DNA from: a virus
Direction: 5' to 3' (one strand)
Length of the DNA stretch: 33,047 nt
IMG/VR virus record: IMGVR_UViG_3300040801_005752
Coordinates: 1 to 33,047 of that record
Positions within the stretch are counted from its first letter, which is position 1, and every line of letters starts with the position of its first letter. Under the pieces are notes generated by a model. It searched no databases and was not told the origin of the DNA. It saw only the letters and a program-made list of their open reading frames with translations. The position numbers and the translations under genes were made by a program. Shown in pieces: positions 7,560 through 15,365 of the stretch.

Positions 7560-10500
7560 CGGTAGGGGCTGCTCCCAATCTGGCGAGTGCGGCTGGGCAG
7601 CACCCGCTTGTCGTATTCCGAGATCTGACCGGCGGACTGGCGACGAGCGCGCTTGTCGACCTCGGCGTTGAACAGTTCTGTGTTCAGGCCGATCGTTACG
7701 TGAACATTCTGCTCAACACCATCGCCAACCTGGCCCCGCTTGGGGTTGCGGATGACCTCCCCCTCGTGCACCATGGCAAGCTTCCCCCCCTTGCCATCCA
7801 TGCCTCCGGTGTTGCCCCACAGGGCCATCTGGCCACCCGTGTCGAAGCCAAGAACACTCGAGAATATGCCGGAGAGAAGCCCGCCGCCTCCGCCGCCTCC
7901 GAGGCCGAACAGCTGCTTGGCGAGAAGCTCAAGGCCCTGGTTGATCCCGCTGCTCAACAGAGACTCACCGATGCGGTTCAGGGCGCCGGACAGGGCATCC
8001 CCGAACGAGTCGGCGCCTCGGGCCGCGTCAGTGAGCGCCGAGCCGATGGTCTGAATTCCGGAGGTCACTTCCGGAAACTGCTGACGGAACATGTCGTTGC
8101 CGAGGTTCTCCATTGATCGGTTGTAGGTCTCAACATCAATCAGCCCTGCCCCATAGACCTCGTTGAGCTCTCGAAGGCTGTCTGCGTAAGACTCGGACTC
8201 GGTGCGGGTTGAGCGGAAGATCTGCTCGGCCTGTCGCTCAAGCTCCAGCTGATATCGCTCGGCCTCTCGGGAGGCCCCCCCTCTTCCGCCGCCTCCGCCG
8301 CCTCCGCCGCCCCCGCCGCCTCCGCCACCTCCGCCGCCACCTCCGCCGCCGCCTTCCCCGTCGCCTGCGAAGTTCTTCTGCGCCTTGAGAATTTCCTGCC
8401 GAAGATCCTCCACCTCGGTTGCCGTGGAAACGATGTCGTCTCGTGCCTCTTTGAGTTGAGACAGCCCGGCGATGTTCCCCGAGCGGATCGCGTCATACGC
8501 GGCGCCCCCCGAGTCGAAAGAGAATTCGGCCCCCGCCACGGCCCCGGCCTGGGATACCGGATCCTTGACGTTGGACAGTTGGGCCTCAGCTACTGCCCGC
8601 TGCCGATTGAGTGCCGTCATTTTCCGATTGGCGACGTCGAGGGCGGCAGCCATGCTGGCTGCTGCGTCAGCGCCTTGGTAGAGATTGGAGCTGACGTCGA
8701 CTGAGCCCAGAGCCGCAGCCTGGTTTGTGGCCTCGATGAGGGAGGCCAGAACCGACTGAGCCGCCTCGTTCATCTGGTCGGCGCCACCCGTCGCATCCTG
8801 TAGGAACACGATGAGGTTGGCCAGGGACGCGGCCTGCTCCTCAAAGGTTCTCTGCCCCGAGATCGCGATCAGCCGATCCTGGAAGTCGAACATCGCCTGT
8901 TCGCTGAGTCCGAGCTGAGTGGCGAGGACCGCCGCATCCCCCACGACCTGGTCAATCGCGGCTTCGGCCATCGCCCTCGAGAGGCTGCCCGCAGCCGAGG
9001 CAGATATCTGAAGTTCTCGGGAGAGACCGGAAGAGTCTCGCAGAGCGTCGGAGAGCCCCGGGAGAGAGCCTCCACCTCCACCGGCTGAACTTAGGGAGCC
9101 GAGGCTCTCCGAGGCCCTCTGCAGGGCTTCTGCGAGGGCGTCCGCATCGTCGACGGGGGGCAGAATGTCGCCAAGGCCCTCACCGGCCGCCTGCAGGCGC
9201 ACCTGGCCATTTGCGGCTCTCTCCAGGCCCTGCTCAAGTGCTGCGATGTTTTCGTTGATTGCAGTGAGGCGAGCCTGCTCTTCCGCAGTCAGCGCCTCGC
9301 TGGCCTGCGTCTGGGAGAGAATTACGTCGCGGGTCTCGATCAGCGCATCCCGAGTGTTGATGGCGTACTGAAGCCGCTGAAAGTCGCGACCACTCATCTC
9401 CTCCTGGGAAACACCTCCGGAAACCAGGCGGAGCTCCCGGATCTTGCTCTCCTCCTCGCCGATACGAGCGATGATGTCCTCGTACCCAAGAAGCTGCAGT
9501 TCCCTCTCCTGCCGCTCCTCTCGAAGGGAGATGATGTTCTCGCGGCGGGCCTGAGCCTCGCCCAGCTTGGTTCGGGCACTCTCTACCGACAGGGAGGCGC
9601 CATACAGCACCATGGTGTTCAGCTCGGAGGTTGCCTTGATCTCCTCCTCCTGAGCTCCAACGACCTCCTCGATGGCTCGAGCCTGAGCCTCAGAGGCACG
9701 GGCCGCAAAGTCGATCGGCCCGAATAGAGACGAGATGCCGTCTACGGAAGTGGCAAGAGCTCGGGTCAGCTGAACGAAACCCTGAGTCGTTGTTCGAAGG
9801 AAAAACGTGAGTCCGGCGTCCCCAAGAGACAGCACCAGGCCCTCAACCGCCGACGCGAGAGAGCGAAGATCCCCCCCGAGGTTGTCCCCCATGGTCTCTG
9901 CCATGCGAGCGGCCTCACCCTCCACGTTGCTCAGCTCTCGCGTCAGGGTCTCGAGGCCGTCGACGTTGCCTACCAGCGCGAGAACCGCAGCACTGGCCTC
10001 GCGGCCGAAGATGCGCATGGCATCAGTGGTGGTAAGTCCGGCCTCCTCAAGCGTCCGGAATACGTCGACGAGGTCGTTGGTCTCGGGGTTCAGGTCGGCC
10101 ATCTCCAAGCCCAGGGCCTCGATGGCCTTGGAGGCCTCGGCCGTGGGCTTCAGCAGAGAGGCCAGGATGCCTCGAAGGTTGGTGCCTGCCAGGGCGCCCT
10201 GAATACCCGCATCGGACAGAACGCCGATGGCCGCAGCCGCGTCGTTCATCGAGATGCCTATGGCCGCAGCGACCGGGCCAACGAACTTCATCGCGGCACC
10301 CAGCTGCGCGACGTTGGTATTGGCCCTGCTGCTCGCGGCAGCAAGGACATCGCTCGCCTGCCCGGCCTCGGAGGCGGAAATGCCGAAGCCCGACATGATG
10401 TTCGAGGCGACGTCAGCGGCCTGGGCAAGCCCCATTCCGGAAGCGGTAGCGAGATCCAGAACGTCTGGAATCGCCGAGACGGCCTGCTCAGCCTCAAAGC

Positions 10501-10894
10501 CGGCCATGCCCAGGAATCGAATGCCCTCAGCAGCCTGGCTGGCGCTGAACCTCGTCTCTGCGCCCAGGGTCCGGGCGGTCTGCTGCATCAGCTCAAGCTC
10601 TTCGGCGGTCGCCCGAGTTACGGCGGCCACACCGCTCATCGACTCCCCAAACTGGGAGATCGTGGAGGTTGCAGACGAGAGGCCCGCGAACACCCCCAGA
10701 GTGGCTGCGAGGGGAGCTGCAGCCCGACCAACCGCCAGCAGGCCCGCACCCAGGCCCTTGGTGCTGCGGCCGAGGCCCTCGGCTCCACGGCCAGCTGCGA
10801 CCGTGGCTCCGGTGAGGGCATTCAGGTCAGTGGTGGCCTTGACGGCCTGTCGGGAGTCGACCTCATACCCCAGGCGCGCGAAGTCAGTGATCAT
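7556..10894 (-). CDS. Tape measure protein (1,112 aa)
   Basis: The start is the ATG at 10892-10894 (MITDFARLGYEVDSRQ). It has a GGAGG box 9 nt upstream and overlaps the end of the G-T frame. Residues about 60-370 match the TP901-type tape measure core (PhageMin_Tail), for example FGESMSGVAAVTRATAEELE and FSASQAAEGIRFLGMAGFEA. Long helical, Ala/Glu-rich segments follow. Residues 848-870 are an unbroken run of 23 glycines. The C-terminus has GG-rich hydrophobic stretches and AMVHEGEVIRNP, a motif seen near the end of many tape measures. It sets tail length and passes into the host during DNA ejection. At roughly 1.5 angstrom per residue the predicted tail is about 165 nm, which is an inference. 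Confidence 0.95.
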   Translation of the reverse strand: MITDFARLGYEVDSRQAVKATTDLNALTGATVAAGRGAEGLGRSTKGLGAGLLAVGRAAAPLAATLGVFAGLSSATSTISQFGESMSGVAAVTRATAEELELMQQTARTLGAETRFSASQAAEGIRFLGMAGFEAEQAVSAIPDVLDLATASGMGLAQAADVASNIMSGFGISASEAGQASDVLAAASSRANTNVAQLGAAMKFVGPVAAAIGISMNDAAAAIGVLSDAGIQGALAGTNLRGILASLLKPTAEASKAIEALGLEMADLNPETNDLVDVFRTLEEAGLTTTDAMRIFGREASAAVLALVGNVDGLETLTRELSNVEGEAARMAETMGDNLGGDLRSLASAVEGLVLSLGDAGLTFFLRTTTQGFVQLTRALATSVDGISSLFGPIDFAARASEAQARAIEEVVGAQEEEIKATSELNTMVLYGASLSVESARTKLGEAQARRENIISLREERQERELQLLGYEDIIARIGEEESKIRELRLVSGGVSQEEMSGRDFQRLQYAINTRDALIETRDVILSQTQASEALTAEEQARLTAINENIAALEQGLERAANGQVRLQAAGEGLGDILPPVDDADALAEALQRASESLGSLSSAGGGGGSLPGLSDALRDSSGLSRELQISASAAGSLSRAMAEAAIDQVVGDAAVLATQLGLSEQAMFDFQDRLIAISGQRTFEEQAASLANLIVFLQDATGGADQMNEAAQSVLASLIEATNQAAALGSVDVSSNLYQGADAAASMAAALDVANRKMTALNRQRAVAEAQLSNVKDPVSQAGAVAGAEFSFDSGGAAYDAIRSGNIAGLSQLKEARDDIVSTATEVEDLRQEILKAQKNFAGDGEGGGGGGGGGGGGGGGGGGGGGGGRGGASREAERYQLELERQAEQIFRSTRTESESYADSLRELNEVYGAGLIDVETYNRSMENLGNDMFRQQFPEVTSGIQTIGSALTDAARGADSFGDALSGALNRIGESLLSSGINQGLELLAKQLFGLGGGGGGGLLSGIFSSVLGFDTGGQMALWGNTGGMDGKGGKLAMVHEGEVIRNPKRGQVGDGVEQNVHVTIGLNTELFNAEVDKRARRQSAGQISEYDKRVLPSRTRQIGSSPYR
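8285..8353 (-). repeat. GGN-codon repeat encoding 23 consecutive glycines
   Basis: A 69-bp stretch made only of GGC, GGA, GGT and GGG codons on the minus strand (gcc/tcc/acc/ccc triplets on the plus strand). It encodes glycines 848-870 of the tape measure and is followed by Arg-Gly-Gly. Codons vary at the third position, with a loose three-codon GGA-GGC-GGC rhythm that suggests expansion by replication slippage. Confidence 0.9.
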
Positions 10895-11282
10895 TCTCCA
10901 GAGCCTCCACGTGAATAGCACCCGCCAGAATGATCTCGTAGATCACCGGATGGAAGGGGCACCTCTCGGAGAAGTATCCCGCACAGAAGTGCTCGCTCAT
11001 CTCATGAACGATCCGGACGTCCTCGAGACTCACGGAACCCCCCTGAAGTTCACGCCAGGCAGAGAGCTCGGCCCAGGTCAGGGGGGAGGGTCCCCCCTGG
11101 TCGACGGTGTAGCGGCCAGCCGACTCGAACAGCATGATGTGTTCCTCCAGCCCCTCGGTGTTGGGCATGGGGGCGTTCACTTTCTGAGACTCGAGCAGCT
11201 GGCCACGACTCAGCTTTCCTCCGGCCGATCGGCTGAGCCATCCTCGGTGGCCGGCCCACTCTCCGAGGTGGCGGAGAAGTTT
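10884..11282 (-). CDS. Tail assembly chaperone G-T: frameshift extension (T part)
   Basis: This -1 frame segment follows the slippery site in the upstream G gene and ends with a TGA at 10884-10886. It has no convincing start of its own. Read through the shift, residues 1-136 come from G and about 132 residues from here, giving a fusion of about 268 aa. The extension includes KLSRGQLLESQKVN, PSPLTWAELSAWRELQGGS and a Cys-containing segment EHFCAGYFSERCPFHP. Its place directly before the tape measure gene is the classic G/G-T arrangement. In lambda-like phages G-T guides tail tube assembly around the tape measure and is absent from the virion. Confidence 0.8.
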   Translation of the reverse strand, partial: KLLRHLGEWAGHRGWLSRSAGGKLSRGQLLESQKVNAPMPNTEGLEEHIMLFESAGRYTVDQGGPSPLTWAELSAWRELQGGSVSLEDVRIVHEMSEHFCAGYFSERCPFHPVIYEIILAGAIHVEALENDH

Positions 11283-11689
11283 CCCCCCAGAACCAGGCGC
11301 GCGTTGACGACCGCGTTGATCAGGTCCCGAAGACGGGGGTAGGCTGCCAGCATCCCCTGCACGTTCTCGGGGGTGGGCTTGATGGGCCCCGGACCGTGGA
11401 TGAGGTTCCACCCACGAACGAACCTCCAGGCCTGCTCCTCGCGGCGGCGCTCGATATCCTCAACCGCCGCGTCCAGCTTCTCCTCCGTCATGTGATTCGA
11501 GGTCTCGGGGAGAGGGACCTTGAGGTTGAGCTTGAGCAGCACCCGCCGACCCGCCAGGGACAGGGGGTTGATCAGCTCCAGCTTGAGTCGATCCCCCGCA
11601 CCGTTGGAGAAGCCGGCAGCCTCGAAGGAGAAGGTGTCCTCGATGGGCTTGTCGGGGACCGAGCTCAGGTTGAGTTCCTCGAAGTTCAT
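11210..11689 (-). CDS. Tail assembly chaperone G (159 aa)
   Basis: ATG at 11687-11689 with AAGGAG 9 nt upstream. The product begins MNFEELNLSSVPDKPIEDTF and has a charged helical middle (EEKLDAAVEDIERRREEQAW) and an acidic, Ser/Glu-rich end. This is typical of the small chaperone between the major tail protein and the tape measure. The last 23 codons lie downstream of a slippery site, from which a fraction of ribosomes should move to the -1 frame to make G-T. The protein is expected to bind the tape measure during tail assembly. The call rests on position, length and the frameshift signal. Confidence 0.85.
   Translation of the reverse strand: MNFEELNLSSVPDKPIEDTFSFEAAGFSNGAGDRLKLELINPLSLAGRRVLLKLNLKVPLPETSNHMTEEKLDAAVEDIERRREEQAWRFVRGWNLIHGPGPIKPTPENVQGMLAAYPRLRDLINAVVNARLVLGGNFSATSESGPATEDGSADRPEES
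11260..11288 (-). promoter_or_regulatory. Programmed -1 frameshift site with downstream hairpin
   Basis: On the minus strand G's codons read CTG GGG GGA AAC. Two canonical X-XXY-YYZ heptamers overlap in the correct phase: G GGG GGA (11288-11282) and G GGA AAC (11285-11279). One nucleotide after the second begins a perfect 6-bp hairpin, TCTCCG / CGGAGA with loop CCACCT (11277-11260). A second possible stem, CCGGCC / GGCCGG, lies further downstream before the G stop codon. The -1 frame entered here is exactly the one that runs on to 10884. Lambda's G-T site, GGGAAAG, is nearly the same as the second heptamer. Confidence 0.8.
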
Positions 11690-11702
11690 GTTGGTCTGCT
11701 CC

Positions 11703-12215
11703 TTACGTTACCGGGTCCGGAGACGCGGGAGTGTAGCGCACCACGCCGACATCATCCTTGGAGAACAGCGGCTGAATGCTGACCTGGGCCTTCAGCAGAC
11801 CCTCGACGTCGGAGATCACCGGGGTGAAGCCGGTGGCGAGGCCCACGCAGACCACCCGGTAGCCCGAGTTGAAATCGTAGATGAAGGTCAGCCGGGTCTG
11901 GCCGTTGGAGTTGGCGTCCAGGATCGCCTGGCCCTCGTCGGACTCGGGGCGGAACACGAATTCGGGGCTCAGCGTCTCCATCGTCTCCGACCGGGCGAAA
12001 TAGATGGTGGAGCCGGCGAGCAGCGGCTCGCTGCCGAAGCTGCGAACCGGGCGCGGGAAGCCACCAGGGCTGGTGACGAAGCCGATCGTCTTGATCTCGG
12101 CTTCGGGGATGGCGTCGATGCCAGCGGCATCGTACGTCGCCGGCACAGTGGTGCTCACCTTGAGCAGAGTGCCGCTCGCCGTGTCGAACAGCGGAAAGAG
12201 GTCTTCGGCGGACAT
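11703..12215 (-). CDS. Major tail protein (170 aa)
   Basis: ATG at 12213-12215 with AGGAGG 5 nt upstream, one of the strongest ribosome-binding sites in the late block, consistent with an abundant product. The sequence is beta-rich throughout (for example GSTIYFARSETMETLSPEFV and TRLTFIYDFNSGYRVVCVGL), compatible with a tail-tube fold, and has no long helices or membrane segments. It lies between the tail terminator and the tail chaperone, the standard place of the tail tube gene. It would polymerise into hexameric rings around the tape measure. Confidence 0.85.
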   Translation of the reverse strand: MSAEDLFPLFDTASGTLLKVSTTVPATYDAAGIDAIPEAEIKTIGFVTSPGGFPRPVRSFGSEPLLAGSTIYFARSETMETLSPEFVFRPESDEGQAILDANSNGQTRLTFIYDFNSGYRVVCVGLATGFTPVISDVEGLLKAQVSIQPLFSKDDVGVVRYTPASPDPVT

Positions 12216-12224
12216 TGGTCCCTC

Positions 12225-12647
12225 CTACAGTATGGCTTGGCAGGACACGAGGACGGGATAGTACATCAGATCGCCATCCTGCACTGGCGAACCGATGGTC
12301 GGGCGGAACTGAACACGCAGCCTCCCCAGGGGATATCCCGGGGGGAAGTGCGCATACAGATCGTCGTAGATCTGGGAGATGTCACCGAACGCTGTGCCGG
12401 CGCGTCCGTAGATGCGGATCACCGCCAGAAGGGGGTGAAGTGATCTCCCCCCGAGCGTGTACGGGCGTCCCTGAAGTGAGGGTGGATCGATCTGCACAAA
12501 GGGCGGCTTCGGACGGTCGCCGGAGTCGAAGACGTGCAGCATGTGGCCCCCAGGCAGGTCGTGCACATGCTCGTAGTACGCCCTCATGAGGGCCGAGGGC
12601 GCAGGAGCAACGGAGCCCTTCCGGACGTAGGCGACAAACTCGCTCAT
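12225..12647 (-). CDS. Tail terminator-like protein (140 aa)
   Basis: The start is the ATG at 12645-12647, which overlaps the upstream stop by ATGA. The much longer open frame to the right is shadow of the upstream genes. The product begins MSEFVAYVRKGSVAPAPSAL and contains RPYTLGGRSLHPLLAVIRIY and IYDDLYAHFPPGYPLGRLRV. The mixed alpha/beta size-140 layout and its place directly before the major tail gene fit the gpU-like tail terminator group, which caps the tail and joins it to the head. Similarity is by layout, not a clear motif. Confidence 0.7.
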   Translation of the reverse strand: MSEFVAYVRKGSVAPAPSALMRAYYEHVHDLPGGHMLHVFDSGDRPKPPFVQIDPPSLQGRPYTLGGRSLHPLLAVIRIYGRAGTAFGDISQIYDDLYAHFPPGYPLGRLRVQFRPTIGSPVQDGDLMYYPVLVSCQAIL

Positions 12648-13033
12648 CGCACCCTCGCTGCATTGCGCTCTACGATGCGCGTCCAGTTGACGGCCGCCTT
12701 CTCGAGGAACATTCTTCCCGCTGCCCCATCGTGACCGTAGTTCACCGCCCGAGCGTACTCGGCGGTCCAGCCTCCCTGCAGCACGTCCCCCAGCTTCATG
12801 GTGGCGACCGTGAATACGGCACTGTCCGGGCCGGAGATGGCAGTACCCCCCAGAAGGCCCGACATGAGGCTGTTGCGCAGGAACCCAGTGTCCACCGGCA
12901 TGTTGCCGCCGCGAGAGATGGGCCTCTGGGCCTCGGAGAACAGATCCTGTACGGACTGGCGAAGAATGTTGGTGAGCAGCATGCGCTGGGCCAGATTCCA
13001 GGCGGCCATGCGGGCGAAGGTGTACACCGTCAT
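12644..13033 (-). CDS. HK97 gp10-like tail completion/connector protein (129 aa)
   Basis: ATG at 13031-13033, overlapping the upstream minor head gene by ATGA. Residues about 45-60 read MPVDTGFLRNSLMSG, the conserved 'P-V-D-T-G-x-L-R-x-S' segment of HK97 gp10-like neck and tail-completion proteins. The C-terminus has EYARAVNYGHDGAAGRMFLE, which fits the 'Y-A-x-x-x-x-x-G' and 'F' pattern of the same family. It lies between the minor head and terminator genes, so a role in joining head and tail is likely. Confidence 0.8.
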   Translation of the reverse strand: MTVYTFARMAAWNLAQRMLLTNILRQSVQDLFSEAQRPISRGGNMPVDTGFLRNSLMSGLLGGTAISGPDSAVFTVATMKLGDVLQGGWTAEYARAVNYGHDGAAGRMFLEKAAVNWTRIVERNAARVR

Positions 13034-14064
13034 GCGGCACCTGCCAGGAAGTCAATGCGAACCTCCGACCAGCAGCGGCAGCGGACCGTGTCCTCCCCCC
13101 CGGCGCCCAGACCCCGATCGCCCGGCCACCGCATCCTGGCCCCTGTCGGAGAGATGAAGGGCTCACCTGGACCAACCTTCTGGCCGTCCATCTCGCGATG
13201 AAGGTCTCGAGTGCGGCTGTCCAGAGTTGCCGACCACTCCGTCGTGACCTGGCCGGGATCGAGGTTGCTCTCCTCGACAACCTGCAGAATGCCCTCGTGC
13301 CGGCCCGCGCCGAAGGACTCGATCATCTCGGATCGAGCGATCGTCTCCGCACGGTGGAGCAGCATTCGATCCTTGTAGCGGTCCACGAGCTGAGTGGCCT
13401 TCTGAGGGGAGAGTGCCTCGCCCTTCTCCATGGCCCTGCGAACCAAAGAGTCGAACCGACGATCTCGGAGCTCCAGGTTGAGGTATCGTCCAACGGTGGA
13501 GGGAGACGTCAGGCTGTCGAAGGCATTGGCGGCTGCGGTCGACTGACCTCGGTGCAGTACGATCGTTCCGCCGGTTCTGCGACCGTCCGGACCTATGCGA
13601 CCGGCGATGTCGAGGGCCACCGAGCGAGGATTGCGGCCCGCGGCCATCCCCCGCTCGAGCGTCTCTCGAATAGACTGACGCTGGCCCTCGGAGATGGAAG
13701 TGACGAAGCGAGACGAGTGATCGCGAAGCCAGCGCTCGGCACGGGGGGATCCCGTGTCGAACGTCATTCTGAGACGGGTGCCCGTCGTGGGGTCGAGGAC
13801 CCGAGGGCCCAGCATCGTCTCGACGGCGTAGTCGCCGCCTGCAGCATGGGCGCGGCCCAGCTGGGCACGAACCTCTCGCCAGTCTCCGGGGCGCCCTCGC
13901 AGCAGGCCCCAGACCTGGTCGACGTCGCCAAGCTCCACAGCGCGAGTGAGCTGAGCCACATCCGCCCGGGAAGAGAGGGCCAGAATGGCCTCGCGAAACA
14001 CGCGAGCGAACACCGGCTCCAGCTGCTCGATGCGCTTGAAGGCTCGCTCGCGGGTGTCGATCAT
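13030..14064 (-). CDS. Minor head protein, Mu gpF / SPP1 gp7 type (344 aa)
   Basis: ATG at 14062-14064, overlapping the head-closure stop by ATGA. The C-terminal third carries the full Mu-F signature: HRAETIARSE (about residues 237-246), EWSATLDSRTRDLHREMDGQ (about 276-295), PTGARMRWPGD (about 306-316) and the CRC pair at 329-331. The N-terminal two thirds are helical, as in the family. Mu-F proteins are minor capsid components near the portal that are often packaged and may assist DNA injection or assembly. Here the gene does not follow the portal but sits among the connector genes, which is unusual. Confidence 0.9.
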   Translation of the reverse strand: MIDTRERAFKRIEQLEPVFARVFREAILALSSRADVAQLTRAVELGDVDQVWGLLRGRPGDWREVRAQLGRAHAAGGDYAVETMLGPRVLDPTTGTRLRMTFDTGSPRAERWLRDHSSRFVTSISEGQRQSIRETLERGMAAGRNPRSVALDIAGRIGPDGRRTGGTIVLHRGQSTAAANAFDSLTSPSTVGRYLNLELRDRRFDSLVRRAMEKGEALSPQKATQLVDRYKDRMLLHRAETIARSEMIESFGAGRHEGILQVVEESNLDPGQVTTEWSATLDSRTRDLHREMDGQKVGPGEPFISPTGARMRWPGDRGLGAGGEDTVRCRCWSEVRIDFLAGAA

Positions 14065-14426
14065 GGCTTCACCACATGCATGTCGTAGAGCACGATGACG
14101 GACGAGGGGTTCGGCTGCAGCGGTCGGGGGGCGACGATGGTGAAGACCTCGCCGGAGATCTCGATCTTGTCGTCCTCGGTGATGGGGGCAGCGCCTGTCA
14201 ACAGCGTGGTGAGGACGCGACGGGAGTCTGCATCGACCAGGCCGCCCTTCACCGCGTTGGCGTCGGGTTCGATCTGAACCCCAACAATGGGCACGTCGGT
14301 GTAGCTGGTCTGCGGGGCCCAGGCCTCGGAGGGCAGGGTGACCTTCCGCTTCAACGTCATCGGTCCGCCGAACTTGGCGATGAGCCGCTCGGCAGTGGAC
14401 TTCGCTGAGGCGTAGTTGAAAGACAT
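14061..14426 (-). CDS. Head closure-like protein (121 aa)
   Basis: ATG at 14424-14426, ten bases after the upstream stop, with a G-rich box before it. The product begins MSFNYASAKSTAERLIAKFG and contains GGPMTLKRKV, followed by a beta-rich body ending ISGEVFTIVAPRPLQPNPSSVIVLYDM. This is the layout of small head-closure proteins ('G-x-x-x-T-L-x-R' near the start, 'G-x-x-Y/F-x-I/V' and 'P' near the end). Its position between the head-completion and neck genes agrees. It probably seals the capsid after packaging. Confidence 0.75.
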   Translation of the reverse strand: MSFNYASAKSTAERLIAKFGGPMTLKRKVTLPSEAWAPQTSYTDVPIVGVQIEPDANAVKGGLVDADSRRVLTTLLTGAAPITEDDKIEISGEVFTIVAPRPLQPNPSSVIVLYDMHVVKP

Positions 14427-14436
14427 CAGTCCCCCC

Positions 14437-14967
14437 TCACGCTCGATCCGAGGGACCGCTGAGCGGCGAGCCCGCGACGAGGTCGCTCACGCCCAGCAGT
14501 GGGGCGAGGATGTCCTGAACCACATACAGGGTGGCTCGGCCTGCCTTCGAGCCCACCGGATTGTCGTAGGACACCCTCAGGGGCCCGACCTGCTCCGATG
14601 CGATTCGGGTTGTGGTGTCCAGAGTCGGAGACAGGGTACCCGGTGAGGCAAGCTCCATTCCAGCGAGATGTGCCGACGCTGCCCGGATCTCCCGAGGAAT
14701 CTCCCCGCTGGGCAGGAGGGAGCCGTCAATGTCGACCGCCCCGGACCGAGGCCAGGCGAGCGCCTGAGACCGCCCCCGGGCACGCCTCCCAGGCCAGGTG
14801 AAGGCGCCGTCGAGGTAGGCGGTGGCCCGGCGAAGAGCCGACTCCTGGTTCGCAACCTCTGTGCCCCAGTCGATCCCCCGATCACCAAGGAACTGGGCGA
14901 CGAAAGCCGAATCGACATAGGCTTCGGCCGCCTCGAGACCCGTGCCGTCTTCCACAATGAGCGGCAT
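14437..14967 (-). CDS. Head completion / head-tail adaptor protein (DnaT-like family, 176 aa)
   Basis: ATG at 14965-14967, overlapping the zinc-ribbon gene's stop by TGATG. The N-terminus MPLIVEDGTGLEAAEAYVDS and the segment RRATAYLDGAFTWPGRRARG followed by QALAWPRSGA match a widespread phage head-completion family often labelled 'DnaT-like ssDNA-binding protein' in databases. The pattern is 'E-D-G-(S/T)-G-x-x-x-A-x-(S/A)-Y', then 'A-x-x-Y-L-D' and 'Q-x-L-x-W-P-R'. Those database names are misleading, since the gene is a connector component next to capsid genes. It is expected to bind under the portal. Confidence 0.85.
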   Translation of the reverse strand: MPLIVEDGTGLEAAEAYVDSAFVAQFLGDRGIDWGTEVANQESALRRATAYLDGAFTWPGRRARGRSQALAWPRSGAVDIDGSLLPSGEIPREIRAASAHLAGMELASPGTLSPTLDTTTRIASEQVGPLRVSYDNPVGSKAGRATLYVVQDILAPLLGVSDLVAGSPLSGPSDRA

Positions 14968-15365
14968 CAGTCCTCCAGTGCCCTCAGGCAGAGCTCGGTG
15001 AGATCGTTGATGTTGCGGCGGAACCAGTCCTTCTGCCCCTCGTCCGCGTCGTCGGGCAGACCTACCCAGGTGGTCAACCGGCCCTGAGAGGATATGGAAG
15101 CGATGAGAAGCGATCCCGGGTCCGCAGCCTTTCTCAGAGTCCGCTCACGAGCGAAGTCCACGGAGCCAACCGAGATGCAACGGAACGGCTGAGCGTCCGT
15201 CACCTCAGCATCATGGTCGACCGCCCAGTTTCCCTCGGTGTTGCTCACCTTCTCGCAGGAAGCGCACCGAATCTCCGAAGTGGAGAGGAGCTGAAAGGTG
15301 GCGCAGCCACATCCGCAGACCCACACCATGGGATCTTCCTTGGGGGGAAACTGGACGATCGACAT
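14967..15365 (-). CDS. Zinc-ribbon protein in the head-tail connector cluster (132 aa)
   Basis: ATG at 15363-15365, overlapping the stop of the 208-aa gene. Residues about 16-37 read VCGCGCATFQLLST then IRCASCEK, giving two CxC/CxxC pairs that form a probable zinc ribbon. The C-terminal half is unrelated (TLRKAADPGSLLIASISSQG, WFRRNINDLTELCLRALED). A metal-binding ribbon next to capsid and connector genes may serve in assembly or DNA contact, or may act in the host cell and merely be located here. The exact role is unknown. Confidence 0.75.
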   Translation of the reverse strand: MSIVQFPPKEDPMVWVCGCGCATFQLLSTSEIRCASCEKVSNTEGNWAVDHDAEVTDAQPFRCISVGSVDFARERTLRKAADPGSLLIASISSQGRLTTWVGLPDDADEGQKDWFRRNINDLTELCLRALED

